A stretch of 64,000 nucleotides of DNA from Branchiostoma floridae (Eukaryota; Chordata; Leptocardii; Amphioxiformes; Branchiostomatidae), in NCBI RefSeq assembly GCF_000003815.2, contig NC_049984.1:27644316-27708315 (forward strand), read 5' to 3'. Made by a program: the position numbers and the translations under genes. The notes beneath the pieces were generated by a model. The model was given only the letters and a program-made list of their open reading frames with translations, was not told the origin of the DNA and ran no database searches. Each line of letters opens with the position of its first letter. Position 1 is the stretch's first letter. Of this stretch, positions 46,073 through 57,171 are shown piece by piece.

Positions 46073-47965
46073 CTGCGGGGACATGTTGTAGATGTCATAC
46101 TACTGTACTGTTAGAACAGCTGCACGCCATCATGTGTTGTATACACTGTTTGGCGGATGACACAACACTTCTTGCATCAGGGCTATTTTTATTAGGTGGA
46201 GTGTCAACTTGGGTTGGTGTAGGTTTTTCGCGAACACAGAAGACATGACTTCATCCATCTGGCCTGACGTCTCTGTATCTGTCTTAGGTGTTGCGGCATA
46301 GAAAAGCCTTGAATGCTGTGTATATAACAGTAACATCAACTGTCTTATAATAAGCAACAGCAAGCCACCTGGCATTCTTCAAACTCTTCAAAGTGTTCTT
46401 GCCTTGCTGATCTGTGAATTTACATTGTCTGAAATTGTTAAGGTCGCTTCTTCTTAGGTTTACCTACTTTCTCGACATAGTTATGCTGGTAGAATCTGAC
46501 ATCAAAAGTCCCATTCTTAATGACATTGCCTAAGATTCATGTGTTAAACTTCTTAAAGATCTCTCTGAACCATGCAAATAAATGTGTGGCCCACCAATGT
46601 GGTCACCGGCAAATGGCGCGGGTCGAAGATTTTAAATGTGGACGGGATACCAGTGTCCGGAAATCGACTTTCCATGTTATCTATCAGTTAGTTTATATAG
46701 TTTGTCAAGCTGTAGCCGGTCAAAATTGTCCAAAGACGCCGCCCAGTGTAAGACGTTCGAGGTTTAAGCCAGGGGAATTAGGGAACCAGGAGATATTTAT
46801 TTCGTTCTAGGCTGACCTTGCCGATTTCCTACATTTTGTCCAAATTAAACATGATGATGTAGGATCTGTACGAGTGACGCACACAAAGATGTCAGACGTC
46901 TGCAATATTATAGATAAGATAGAGCTTTTGCCGTGGCACGTGTGTCCGGTGAAGAAGCAGCTGTCGACTACGGAGACCTCGACAAGTCAGACCAAGTGTT
47001 GCTGTACGGAGTAGAGGTCTCCCTGCCCTCAGATATGTCGACCTCAATGTAATGTTGGTCTGCGTACCCACCCACATGCGTGCTCTGGCATTGGCAGTCA
47101 GATTTGTTGGCCAGAGAGACACCAAACAGCAAACATGCACTGTGGTACTGGTGTTTCTGGCAAGCTGACAGAAAGGCCAACACCTTCCAGATAAAGCAAG
47201 GAGGCTAAGCCTCTTAGGACTGAGTTCTATTCCCACTTTGAACAAGGGACGGGGCTGGCAGACGAGGCTGAGATCTGTTGTCAGGAAACCGACTCAGTCC
47301 AAGACTCCAACGCGTAACTGGAGGGGGAACTCCTTTTTATTCTGCTTCCTAAACCTACGTACAATAGGGTCTAGAACAATGACAGTAATAAGACCGTATC
47401 CAAGATCACGTCTGTTTGTCGGCGAGCCTACGTCTCTACTGACTCCTGGCCTACTTAGGGCTCTATCTTTAGAAATCTGTGGGCCGGCTCAAATCATTCA
47501 AGATGACTACATCACATCTGCCATTTATGCTGTAATGAATACCACTCGCATGCACAACCGGTACATATGAAATACATAAAATGGTTTAGTAAAACATCAA
47601 AATATTTGAAGTGTCATACTAATGGGAGACGGGATAGTAGTACAGAAGTATCCAGTATTTGATAAGGTAGACAGCAATAGACAATAAATTTTGAGAGCAC
47701 ATGAGCTGTACAAATGCAGCTATTTTGAAACTTTGATTTTAGAAATAATTTTAACCAGGGAAACATTGTCTTCTATTCTATGAGTTCTCATGTGGTATCG
47801 ACATGTATACAGGAAAAATGTTAATACTATGTCCTTGAAGTGCGTTAACCTTCATAGCCAATGGGATGTTCCTTTCCAGAAGACTTTATTTTACATGAAC
47901 ATTCAACTCTTTAGCTCTGCCAGTTTTTTCATGTCCTGGACAGGAGCCCCAGGGCTTTCAGCGTG
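46073..47965. other. No clear gene; scattered open pieces
   Basis: A minus-strand piece at 46140-46300 could be an exon of the repeat-protein gene. A plus-strand piece at about 46930-47050 (VARVSGEEAAVDYGDLDKSD) looks protein-like but has no splice support. Nothing else supported. Confidence 0.35.
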
Positions 47966-48229
47966 TCACAGCTTGAACAGGGTGTCCCTTTGGGCAGTTG
48001 GAAGCATTCCCCTCATTGCAAACTTCATCAGGTCACCAGAGAAGAATCTGATTTTGCTTGTGGTGCCGCTCACTGATACTACTTCACTTATGTACCAAAC
48101 TTCATTAAAGCGACTACCACAAAAATTCGGATGTATGGGGTCGGTGATAGTAATCATGCTGCCTTGTCCCTTCTGTCTCTCCTCCTCCTGTACTGGTTCT
48201 AGTTCTCCCCCCAGAGATGCATTAAGCAT
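47966..48229 (-). CDS. Candidate exon, unidentified
   Basis: Open minus-strand frame of 87 codons from an ATG at 48229, with LEPVQEEERQKGQGSMI, NFCGSRFNEVWYISEVV and RFFSGDLMKFAMRGMLP and a stop at 47966. Composition is protein-like and not low complexity. No family recognised. May be part of the decayed gene immediately upstream on the minus strand. Confidence 0.35.
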   Translation of the reverse strand: MLNASLGGELEPVQEEERQKGQGSMITITDPIHPNFCGSRFNEVWYISEVVSVSGTTSKIRFFSGDLMKFAMRGMLPTAQRDTLFKL

Positions 48230-48310
48230 TTAACATTTCTTAAGTTACACAGGTCTAATTGTGAGCTTGTTGCAATGAAAAGAAAACAAATAAAGTTCGG
48301 TGGAACTCAA

Positions 48311-49530
48311 TCATGGCCTGTCACTATTTTTCCTCGCCAAGTCCCGGATCAGCTTGTCTGGGCTGTCGAACAGCATCTCCAGTGTGCCCAGAATTCGGTT
48401 TTCCTCTCGCCACTGTAGCTCAAGCTGTCTTTGGCGCTTTTTTGCTTCATTTTCCTCGTCATAGTCGTACTTAATTTGTCAGCATGATGTTCTGTACCTC
48501 TTCTGGTCCAGTTGATGAAGTCCAGCAGTCTGTGTAGCAAAATAAGCTTGCCAAAAAGTCAAGTCAATGCAAAGCCAAATGGTACAAATCCAGGCATTCC
48601 GTTTTGATAAAATTTTACTTCAGAATGTGAGGCTGGGCCTGGTTCCAACTTGACGGATAGTTGTTTTGTTCTGTTATCTAGGTCTATCTGTATTTTGTTA
48701 TATCTAAGGTCTAGCTAAATGAAGTACTCCCCTTGTGGACTGAGCAACATAAGTCTTTTCCATGCATTATCTGTTACACAGAATATATCAACACCATCAG
48801 ACAACATAATATATTAACACCATCAGACAACATATGAGAAAGCATCTTTACCACGATAGTGGTAATCTAAAGAAGTGACCTTACATCCTACTTGTTTGCT
48901 AGGGCCTTCCACATACTCGGGCAGTGGCAGTATCTGTTTCCTTATTTCCCATTTCACCCTCTCATCTTGCAGTTTGCTTTCAAATTTGGCGCGAACATGT
49001 CCGGTTCTTTTAGCTTCACTCTGTGCCCTCCTCAGACTCAGAGCCACTTTCAAAACGTTTTGTTGACATGTTGTTCTTGAGGACCTCCCTATGATATTAA
49101 CTTTTTCTGAACTGCTGAATGTGAGCTTCTTCCTAGACTTTCATTTGAAATCTCCCCCTGCGACCCTAGTACCTTCTTCTGAAATTGTAGCTGGAACTTC
49201 ATGGCATTAAGCGTCTACTCACTTCTCATGGCTTCCATCTTTTCTTCTACTTCTACTTCTGGAGTCTTCCACACACCATTGCGCCTACTCTATTGGGTTA
49301 TGACTTACTGCTAATGCTTTCACCAGTCATGGACGTTCCCCTCTGGTTAGTGCTGGCCTGTTCTCATTAACCCACTGCATCAGCTTGTCAATCACTCTGG
49401 CATTGTGGTGCTCCGGGTACCCTGGTGGCCCTTTCCTCATCCTTTAGGCGGGAATTGTTGCACCTTCCATAAATTCCTTCCTGTAGGACTGGAGCAGATC
49501 ATTTCAGTGCTTCTGGCAAGCTGCACCGCC
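48311..49530 (-). pseudogene. Decayed regulator-like gene (Myb/SANT- or MADF-like style)
   Basis: Minus-strand pieces, 5' to 3'. About 49520-49300: DLLQSYRKEFMEG and HNARVIDKLMQWVNENRPAL. 49072-48823: MSTKRFESGSESEEG, a frame change, then RAKFESKLQDERVKWEIRKQ. 48529-48311 (acceptor gctacacag): after a frame change, YDYDEENEAKKRQRQLELQW, LGTLEMLFDSPDKLI and a stop. The charged coiled-coil C-terminus after a 'YRKEF' segment resembles the small DNA-binding partner proteins that accompany Harbinger-type transposases. This is a style match only. Confidence 0.35.
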
Positions 49531-49705
49531 TACCGTTGTGTTCTTTACTATTGAGATGAGTTGTTTTTCAAATAAATCATGAGTATATCGAATCATTCAT
49601 GTATAACATAAAATAACTGTTGAACAGCAAAATAAACTTGCTGACTTTACGTCACCTCTTAACATGAATACACAAAATGATAAAACAATATTATTAGAAC
49701 TTGCG

Positions 49706-50124
49706 TTACATATTCATTGGAACTGAGTCTTCGGAATGGCAGGTCTCAGATCCATAACGTATCCAGATCTTCGTGCTCTGTTGGTATCGCGGTTGGGTTG
49801 AGTGGATGTTGGACTTGAAGGACTGGAACTTGCCGTGGCCGTGCGAGGTCCTGCGTTTCCGGAATGACAATTCTGAGGCCCAACGCTTTCTCAACGTACG
49901 CGTGTTTTGCGCATCTTCATCTACAGTTCATCCTCATTTTGCCTGACCTCCGTTTAGCACGTGGCTTTGCACGCTTTACACGGGCTTTACTCCCGGGTTT
50001 CTTCTTTTTAAGTTCTGTGTCGTCCTTTGTCAAATTTACTGCAAATTACTTTCAGACGCAATTCCTCACTTTGGGTGAAGAGGAGGGTGGGCCCATCTTT
50101 GTCCACGATATTGATGAGAACCTT
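49706..50124 (-). pseudogene. Open piece with a basic block, interrupted by the 50134-55389 transposon
   Basis: Minus strand: INIVDKDGPTLLFTQSEELR, a stop and frame change, KPGSKARVKRAKPRAKRRSG (nuclear-signal-like), then VEKALGLRIVIPE in another frame. The reading frame INIVDKDG continues upstream across the 9-bp target site into sequence beyond 55389, which suggests that the transposon split this relic. Family not recognised. Confidence 0.35.
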
Positions 50125-50133
50125 ATGTTGTGA

Positions 50134-50225
50134 TAGTCTCTACCAGACTCCGGATCGCTGGAAAAATCGTAGAAATGGAACAAATCAGAGGAGTAAGCCG
50201 GCCAGAGGAATAAGCCTATTCGCAA
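50134..50225 (+). repeat. Left terminal inverted repeat of the 5.26-kb transposon
   Basis: Matches the reverse complement of the right end closely for the first 50 bases (one indel in the A run, a few substitutions). It then aligns again at gccggcca and ataagcctatt, once the hairpin present only on the right side is skipped. Confidence 0.85.
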
Positions 50226-52025
50226 TTACCGGCGCGAAATGCATGACGGGTAAAATCCGCCATTTTGGGAGATAACTTGCCAACCCAGTGTTGCGTCACG
50301 CGTGTGTAGTGTCAGCGTTTGCAAGGAGATGGCGCTCCGCGCCGCGCCGTGCGGCGCCGCAGGTGTTCCCACCTGACAGGTACGAACGTACACCTGTTCT
50401 AAAGAAGATTCTAGAACTGTCAGTTAAGAATAAAGATAATTTTAAGTTTTTGAAGTCTGGTGTAAGACGTGTGTTTGTGTTTTACTGACAGTATATGAAG
50501 TAAAAAGTGGAGTTTTTTTTTCATTTTCGTTCCGGCCGTAATGGATGAGGAGGCGGAAGTTTAACATGCATTGGCATAATACCGGTAGTAAGACTTATAC
50601 CGGTAGATTAAAAATACTGGAACTTAAAGAGATCTACACATGCAACAATAGTTATTTCTGAGCTGTGCACACTTCAGACATCTAGGTGTCCAATACATCA
50701 TTTACAAAGCATCGATAACAATGCATTCGAAGACAACAAGGCCAAAAGTTTTCAGTATCTTTTTCGGGGTAGGCAGCTCGTCGTGGGACGAACACACTGT
50801 CACATTCATTGCCAAATTTATAGATCATAATTACACATGCTCACGGCACAAGACGAACATGATTCAACAATAATCTTGAATTTCTGTTGGTGACCTACAA
50901 CTCATGTAAAAGTGTGAAGAACCGTTGCATAATAGCCCGGATCTACGACTGAATGGGCAAAATTGAACGTACGCCGCCATTTTCCCGCCATTTTTATATC
51001 TACGCTAGCAGTGAAGTGTTACGTCATAGCGGTTGTGACGGACAGAAGTTAAATGAAAATTCTTGACAGTATACGTCCGTTTTCTCATGACATTTTGTAT
51101 GCTCATGCAGGTTTATGTTTTATGCATTTACTGACAGAAAAGGAAGGAACATCAGAGGATGTATAATGTACATAGCGGCAGTTAATTGTGCTGTGTTTCT
51201 TCCTACCGGTATTTTTTACCCCCTCCCAACCACGCGCCCGTTCGCCGTGTAATTCCGCGGCGTGTTACAATTACAATACTACGCTTTTAGCAGGACAAGA
51301 GTGGCAGAAAAGTTACACAGAAGAAGTGGCAAGGGTAACCTATAACAGCAACATGTAACTGGAGAAAATGATGTGTTGACAATTTGTCAAATCAGTATGG
51401 CTAGAGAAATCGTCGTAAACGTACCGGTATTATGATAATAGATGTTATACACATGAAGAGCTAAGACACAGGACGGTTCTTCATAGTTATACTGCTAATT
51501 TGCTAATGCAGTTCTAAAATTGATTGGTTCATGGCAGTTATAAGCTCTGATTGGTTCCTGACAGTAGAAAAAGAAATGAAAAGAAGACACCAGCAAGAGC
51601 AATTTTATCCATATCGGGAAAACATAATTATTGTGAGCTCCTACTGCTAGTTTGTTAGTGTGTCTGTTCGATAAATCATTTCCCATTACACAAGCCACTT
51701 CATGAACAAAGGCAAAAGTAAGATCCCGTTGATTTTATTCCAAAAAATATGTTCCTACATCACCACCAGTATGGCAGCATAAATGTACAGAACTCACAAC
51801 TTAATGTATGAAAAATGTTTGAGAATACATTTGAGGACATGTTACAGAAAGGATCCACTTTTATCTATTACATCTTCATTACAATGTCATTATTATCATC
51901 GGTCACAGTTTCCTGCTATCACAACATAATCAGTAAAGGATCATTAAAAAAGTCACTGGCACTCAGCTGCCAGCAATTCAATACAGTTTATCTCTGCCAA
52001 CTTGAATGGCTTGTATGCCAACTGT
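50226..52025. other. Transposon interior without recognised genes
   Basis: 50280-50400 is CpG-rich (gcgccgcgccgtgcggcgcc) and could be a promoter of the element. It precedes a donor-like cctgacag/gtacga site on the plus strand. Several accggta motifs recur at 50580-51430. No coding family seen. Confidence 0.4.
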
Positions 52026-52891
52026 TTATTTGACCAAGTCTGGCTGCAGGTTCCGAACCAATGCAGCACAGACCTTGATAATGTCATCTACTGCTGACAT
52101 GAGTGTTATGGGAAATGTACCCTCCAGGATTTTGAAGTCCTTCAGCCGATTGTTAGCACGCTCTACGCGGATCCTCAAGGTTGCAACAGTTTTTGTTTTC
52201 TTTACTTTGTCTCTTGTCATGTGTCGCCTCCCCTATGCTGCTGGTGGTATTTCTAGTGTTGCATTCAGCAGCATCAGGTCCTCCTGGATTGGAAATCCCC
52301 TATCTGCCATTATTTTTATAACGTCATTTGGATCAACCAAATCTAAAAAGCCACAGTCCCAGGTAATGAACACATCAGAGGCTCTTCCGCCATAGGTCTT
52401 TGAAAGAAAGGAGATGTGTCCATTTGGTGTGATCCCTACAAACGGCTTTAAAGTATTGTGTTTTTATAGTCATACCATGTGGAGGCTTGTAAGTCTAAAG
52501 ATCTAGGTCTCTCAATAAATATTTCTGTACAATCAATTATGCATCTTATTCTACTACATTGTTTCTTGAACTGTGGTGGTAAGGTCTTGGAAATTGCAGC
52601 TCTACTTGGCCATACTATCAGTGGTTGTAGTGTAACAGACAGGAAGCGAACCCAAGTGTTGGCAATCTGTGAGCGAGAACAGTTTTGTCCGACCATGGGT
52701 CTTTCTTGTCAGTGGGAAATGCATAGCTGGAAAGGTTGGGGACAGTTGCATCATCAAAATCCTTTTTTTGTTCCATGTTTTTATTTGGACATGTCCCTGA
52801 CTTCCTTTTTTTAAAGTTGATACAAGAAGGTTGAAACCGCCTTGGTTGATATGTTCCATTACCGCAGCCGACCACTGCACACAGCCTCATG
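52026..52891 (-). pseudogene. THAP-domain plus DDE_4-type transposase, broken
   Basis: N-terminal part (from 52891): MRLCAVVGCGNGTYQ is the start of a C2CH THAP zinc finger, with CPNKN and FPTDKKDP further on, where the domain breaks off. Then in another frame IANTWVRFLSVTLQPLIVWP and IIDCTEIFIERP. After a frame change near 52455 come LKPFVGITPNGHISFLS, WDCGFLDLV and KIMADRGFPIQEDLML. After a stop near 52236 come RIRVERANNRLKDFKIL and VDDIIKVCAALVRN with the final stop at 52026. The D (IIDCTE), D (MADRGF) and E (RVERAN) positions of the DDE catalytic triad are all kept. Missing sequence between THAP and helix-turn-helix parts, a frameshift and a stop make it inactive. An acceptor (tcctttttttaag) lies just upstream of the ATG. 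Confidence 0.85.
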
Positions 52892-53058
52892 TTGAACTCC
52901 GGCACCTTAAAAAAAGGAAGAAACATTAAAGCAAATATCAACACTTAAACAAAAAATACAGCTTTAAAGCGCAATACACTTCAATGCACATTCTACATGC
53001 ACCCCTCCCCACCGTCACGTTTGCATAACTTGCAGCGACCTTGCTTGCACATTTATTA

Positions 53059-54575
53059 GGGACCGTACGGCGTTTAGTGAGGGGGGAGGGCCGGTCGCCA
53101 GAGGGTCAGGTCAAAAAATTTTTGCATGGCCCTCCCCCCAGGTAAATCTTTTTTTGCTAGGCCCTCCCCCCAAGACAAAATATTTTTGCTTGGCCCTCCC
53201 CCCTCCTATCAACTTTGAAAAAAATATTCAAGACGCCAATAAAACACTGCGCCCCCGCATTTGGAAATGTGCTTTGCGTCATACTTTTTCATGATTTTCA
53301 TCGAGAAGCAGATCTCTCACCCCTAGTAAAAAAAGGAAAACAGAATGGCTCAAAATATCTGCTAAATAGAGGGATAAATATTTGCTTTATAGAAGCTATT
53401 TCATTGTTTTGATATCAAAACAACACCTAAAAAGCATTTGTACCTGGATTTCTAGTAGATTTGCGCCACGAAGCGGCGCGCGCCCCGCTCCCTAAATTTA
53501 CGTATTGCAAGCTCGCGGGCGCGGGCCTGAGCGGCTTGACGGAAACTATTTTCAATTTACATATATTTTGGACTTTTTCTTGGTTCTGTGGTGGTAATAA
53601 CTTACGGTAAATCGGGGGAAAAAATGAAAACCAAAACGACAGCACGATTCGACTTCCAAAACTGTAGTGGGGAGGGGGGCGCCGACGCGTGACGCTGATT
53701 TTCCCACGGCGGGGTAAGACCGGTCGCCTCTCTCTAGCCGCCGGCGGGCGTGAGACCGCAGACTTGCAGGAGATCTTTTAGAAATGCCACGCTTTTTTTG
53801 CCACGATTTCCTGCATTGCTTTTTTATGGGAAAATTTGCTGGTTAGATGACATTTCTATGAAAAAAAAAAAACGAGGGTTTCAAGTTTTTGAGAACGACG
53901 TTCCGAACACCATGTTCGGCGCCAAAGGCACGAAGAATCGCAAGGTAGGTCCGGGAGAATTTTGAAATCTTGACCCTCTTAAAAGCTATTTCCTTCAGTT
54001 TGAGGAGATATTTTGCTGACAAACAAAGCTAACTTTAATAGCATTTCAATTTAGAAATACAAAATTAAATTCCCCCCAAACACATTATCACGATGTCGGT
54101 CATCAAAGGCGCGAGGCCGATCACGTCAAAAGGGATCCAGGGAAATTTGCAAATATTTACCCTCGAGCTCTGAAACGCCATTTCTTACATTTTGAGGGCA
54201 ATAAGACAGGGGTAAATTTTGCTGGCAAACTAATCTAGAGTTTAATAACATTTCTGTGCGTGAAGAAGGTTTTCGAGGGCGTCATGCATAAGCCCCGCCC
54301 CCTCCCTTTCGCATTTTCACTGTGTCCCGGGCGCCAACCTCGGGCGATCCCTTGCAGAGGTCCAGAAAAATTTTGAAATCTTGATCCTCTGAAACGCCGT
54401 TTCTTGAATTTTAAGGGACATATTTTGCTGGCAGACCAAGCTATTTTTTTTGCTTGGCCCTCCCCCCAAGTAAAAAAAAAATTGCTAGGCCCTCCCCCTG
54501 GCAAAATATTTTTTTGCTTGGCCCTCCCCCCCCTGGCGACCGGCCCTCCCCCCTCGCTAAATGCCGTACGGTCCC
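53059..54575. mobile_element. Nested 1.5-kb TTA-flanked element with 41-bp terminal inverted repeats
   Basis: Ends 53059-53099 and 54535-54575 are inverted repeats matching at 39 of 41 positions and starting GGGACCGTACGG. TTA lies directly outside both (53056-53058, 54576-54578), the duplication typical of PIF/Harbinger elements. Subterminal runs of ggccctcccccc with T/A runs are repeated three times at each end. The middle has about three degenerate copies of a roughly 180-bp unit (gaaatcttga(c/t)cctc ... atattttgctggc). No coding capacity. Confidence 0.88.
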
Positions 54576-54578
54576 TTA

Positions 54579-55259
54579 GTACAATTTTTCAACCTAAAGC
54601 ACCAGTTTAATACTAATACGGACATCCAAGCCATTTACTGCGATTATTAGTGTACTCGCTGTTGGTTCTTAACATTTTTTTATCTTTCTAATCGAAGTGT
54701 TGGTCACAGTACGAAAGCTCCTCAGTCAGTGCAAGCGGGGTCATGTCCGGACACGAGAGATCACGAGACAGTGACCATATCGGCTTTCATTATTGTGAAG
54801 ACACAAGGTCGTGCATTTTAGCTAACATTTTTACGGTTTATAACATACGTAGGTTAAAATTTCCTAATTCTGTCACACTGGTAACCTTTACAGACCAAAA
54901 CCTGGCTGTAGTGAGAATGGACAAAAATTCTAGAAGTAAGCGGCAAAGATAGATGGCATCGTGCATAGGGGGAGGGATGCATGCGTTATCACTAACTATG
55001 GTAACACTTGCTTGGATACCGTCAAAAAACGTACCGTAAATTCCTCTGAAGCGAAACTGAACACGGTGTTTCAGGTACACAAGGTTTAGGACATCGTTGG
55101 AACATCAGATCCAGGCGGGTAGCTGCCGTTAACGCCGTGTAGAGGCTAAAAATCTCGACACTTGAACATTGAACCTGGACACACGCTGCCCTGTCGAACG
55201 CGACTTGTTTATCTCACTTTTTTCGTTGCTAAGGAAATTCCGCGCATGCGTAATGGTAA
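54579..55259. other. No gene seen (transposon interior)
   Basis: Between the nested element and the right terminal repeat. An open plus frame at 54743-54952 has no motif. Confidence 0.45.
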
Positions 55260-55389
55260 ATGCAAATAGGCTTATATAACCGGCCAGGGAACAGCACGCG
55301 ATCGTCGAGCTGTTCCCTGGCCGGTTATATTCCTCTCTATTTGTTCCATCTCTACGATTTTCCAGCGATCCGGAGTCTGGTAGAGACTA
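55260..55389 (-). repeat. Right terminal inverted repeat with a perfect 22-bp hairpin
   Basis: Contains arms 55274-55295 and 55309-55330, exact reverse complements of each other (atataaccggccagggaaca and two further bases), with a 13-base loop (acgcgatcgtcga). The left terminal repeat has only one gccggcca at the matching place. The hairpin is therefore an addition at one end, or a loss at the other. Confidence 0.9.
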
Positions 55390-55398
55390 ATGTTGTGA

Positions 55399-56111
55399 CT
55401 TGTAATACTGTACATTCAAGCAATTTCTCCTCCCCAGTGCTAATCACAGTTCCAACATAAAAGCGGTGCCATGCATCCAATGATGTTCTGCCATCTTTCT
55501 TTCACTGTGTTTGATGGTGAAGGAAGAATCTTGTCATCAGCAAGTGCCTCGTACTCCTATGTCAGCAACAAGATCATTGCGCATTGCCATTACTGCTTGG
55601 GAGAAGTCCCGTCTTTGGATTTTTCTTTTTTTGGGAGGATAACAAAGTCTCCATTTAGGTCCAAATGTACAGTAAAAGGATTAAATATTCTGCTTTGCTA
55701 TGAAGGAGACTACATCTCAGTACTAATTACCAGTATTTAATAAGGCCGGAGATCTTCCTTGTCTGGGGCACTGATAGGTAATTAGGGTATTGCATTGTTG
55801 GGCAGAAAGTATGAAGACTTAACCCTGTAGCAGCACTGGCGGCATGTATGTGCATGGTTTCTACAGGCTGCTATCTGTTGCTGCATCCAGGAGGAGGGGA
55901 TATGATCTGCCACAGCAACCCGGTGGAATTTTCTTAACTCTATCCATAAACCTGACATGCTTAGTATCATAGATGCGGCGGTTTAGTCTATATCTAGTGC
56001 AGCCAGTAGTCTGACTCTCATGTCCATTAAGTGCCAGTGCCCGGAAAAGGCTGTAATAAAATTACCCACCTTGTTGTAGTTGTTGGTAGTCTACTATACA
56101 CCTCTAACGCA
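55399..56111. other. Decayed coding remnants only
   Basis: Minus-strand pieces such as KILPSPSNTVKERWQNIIG and FYVGTVISTGEEKLLECTVL (the latter just before the 9-bp target site) look protein-like but lie in different frames. The second ends near the transposon border and probably belongs to the same relic as 49706-50124. No family assigned. Confidence 0.35.
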
Positions 56112-56477
56112 TTACCGGTCAGTAGGGTACTGAGGTACGGCGCCCAATTTTTTTCCCTTCCATTCGCTCGTCCTTGCAACACGTTCACTGTCTATGTTCT
56201 CCCCTTCCCTGAAGGGTGGCAGACTGGGCTTTTGGGCCATAGCTGCGGCGCTTCCGGTATTCGTGTCATAATTTTTTGTCTTTACCTTAGGTGCGGTTTG
56301 GTTAAGGTAGTGGGCGTGTTCTATTTGCCTTAATCTGATCTCTTCTTTTTCTACTTCATGCTTCCTCTTAGCTTCTACAGCCTGTTTTTTAGCCTCACGC
56401 TCCAGGACCCTTTCCTCCCTCTCTATAGCCTGCGAGGAACTCCTGCAGTGCTTCTCAAGATTGACAAACCTCTCCAT
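56112..56477 (-). pseudogene. Ty3/gypsy-type gag N-terminal fragment
   Basis: Starts MERFVNLEKHCRS 43 bases inside the LTR and has a long charged helix (IEREERVLEREAKKQAVEAK). It then has KPSLPPFREGENIDS and ERVARTSEW, matching the 'LPPF.EG..IDSYL.RFER.A....W' entry into the capsid region, here with a small internal deletion that removes the YLTRF-like piece. The frame ends soon after at 56112. No pol follows. Confidence 0.75.
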
Positions 56478-56520
56478 GATTGGCTCAAGCCTAGAGACCC
56501 TACCCTAGCTACATTCAGTG

Positions 56521-56890
56521 TGTAACGAATGAATTTGGGACTGGTGTCGTAGAAAATGAATCACAGACGCACAAGATCTGCCGTGGCCGAGAACCGATCT
56601 TTATTCTTCTCTGTCACATCATGACTGTCTCTGTGTCTCCTCTGTCTGAACTGACTCTCATCCCTGGTGTTCCTTGTTTTTATCTCTTAGCTGGGTGCTG
56701 ACGTAAACAAAACAAATTCTTCCCACATGTACTTGACAGGTCATTAATTAACTGTGATCGCCCCTTTGTTCTTCCTTATCTGATCTACTGGTCAGCTAAA
56801 ATACAAGATGTTTATCTGTTTCTGTTAATTTCTGAGAAACCTTCCCAAGAATCATGTTAAACGGATGTTGTCAATATGGGCTCTATTACA
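56521..56890 (-). mobile_element. LTR of a Ty3/gypsy-type element, 370 bp
   Basis: Begins TG and ends CA with short inverted ends (TGTAACG ... TTACA on plus). On the minus strand it carries an AATAAA signal within gaagaataaagatcgg. It sits directly upstream of the minus-strand gag fragment, so it is the 5' LTR of that copy. A second LTR is not in the window on the expected side. A primer-binding site is not obvious (next bases on minus: ctgaatgtagctagggt). Confidence 0.65.
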
Positions 56891-57076
56891 AGTGTACTAT
56901 CCCTTGTATTAACGAACCAGCCCTCATGAGTGGCGTAAATTGCTGACAGGTGCTTGTACCCACAATAAACAACAATGCACCTCCCCTATAATGCCTCTCC
57001 CCCTATGATGATATTGATGTCAAAGGTAAGACTAGTTAGTTTTCCATGACATGAAGGGAAAAATCACAAAATTCAC

Positions 57077-57171
57077 CTGCAGAACTTGGCGCCGCAGCCC
57101 AAGTAGCACATGATCTGGCCCTTTGGACAATCGTTGTCAATATGTGGTTGGCCATCTCCTGCCTTGTCAAT
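57077..57171 (-). CDS. Small Cys-rich exon, unidentified
   Basis: Acceptor ctgttttag and donor CTGCAG/gtgaat bound a 95-bp open piece with GDGQPHIDNDCPKGQ and then MCYLGCGAKFC. Four cysteines in 20 residues suggest a metal-binding or disulfide module. Neighbouring minus-strand sequence (about 57190-57320, with QWYKCHAQMQGKAP) is broken by stops, so the gene is probably decayed. Confidence 0.35.

Larger units (their letters stand above)
50134..55389 (-). mobile_element. 5.26-kb DNA transposon with 9-bp target duplication
   Basis: ATGTTGTGA occurs directly outside both ends (50125-50133 and 55390-55398). Inside, both ends begin TAGTCTCTACCAGACTCCGG and stay similar for about 50 bases, more loosely for about 95. 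The interior carries a minus-strand THAP plus DDE transposase relic (52026-52891), a nested element (53059-54575) and otherwise non-coding DNA. A 9-bp duplication is not that of PIF/Harbinger elements (3 bp); it fits Mutator-like or Merlin-like elements or the less-known eukaryotic IS-related groups. Whether the enclosed transposase mobilised these ends is inference. Confidence 0.85.

Noticed and set aside
45640..46098. Long open frames on both strands through the 39-bp repeat
   Set aside because: A repeat with a period divisible by three keeps any stop-free frame open. Only the frame with the GLDIQQTH tail has independent support.
46892..47245. Minus-strand open frame of 117 codons
   Set aside because: No motif, and a plus-strand reading of the same DNA looks more protein-like. 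Neither has splice sites.
52006..52395. Plus-strand open frame of 129 codons
   Set aside because: It is the antisense shadow of the transposase C-terminal part on the minus strand.
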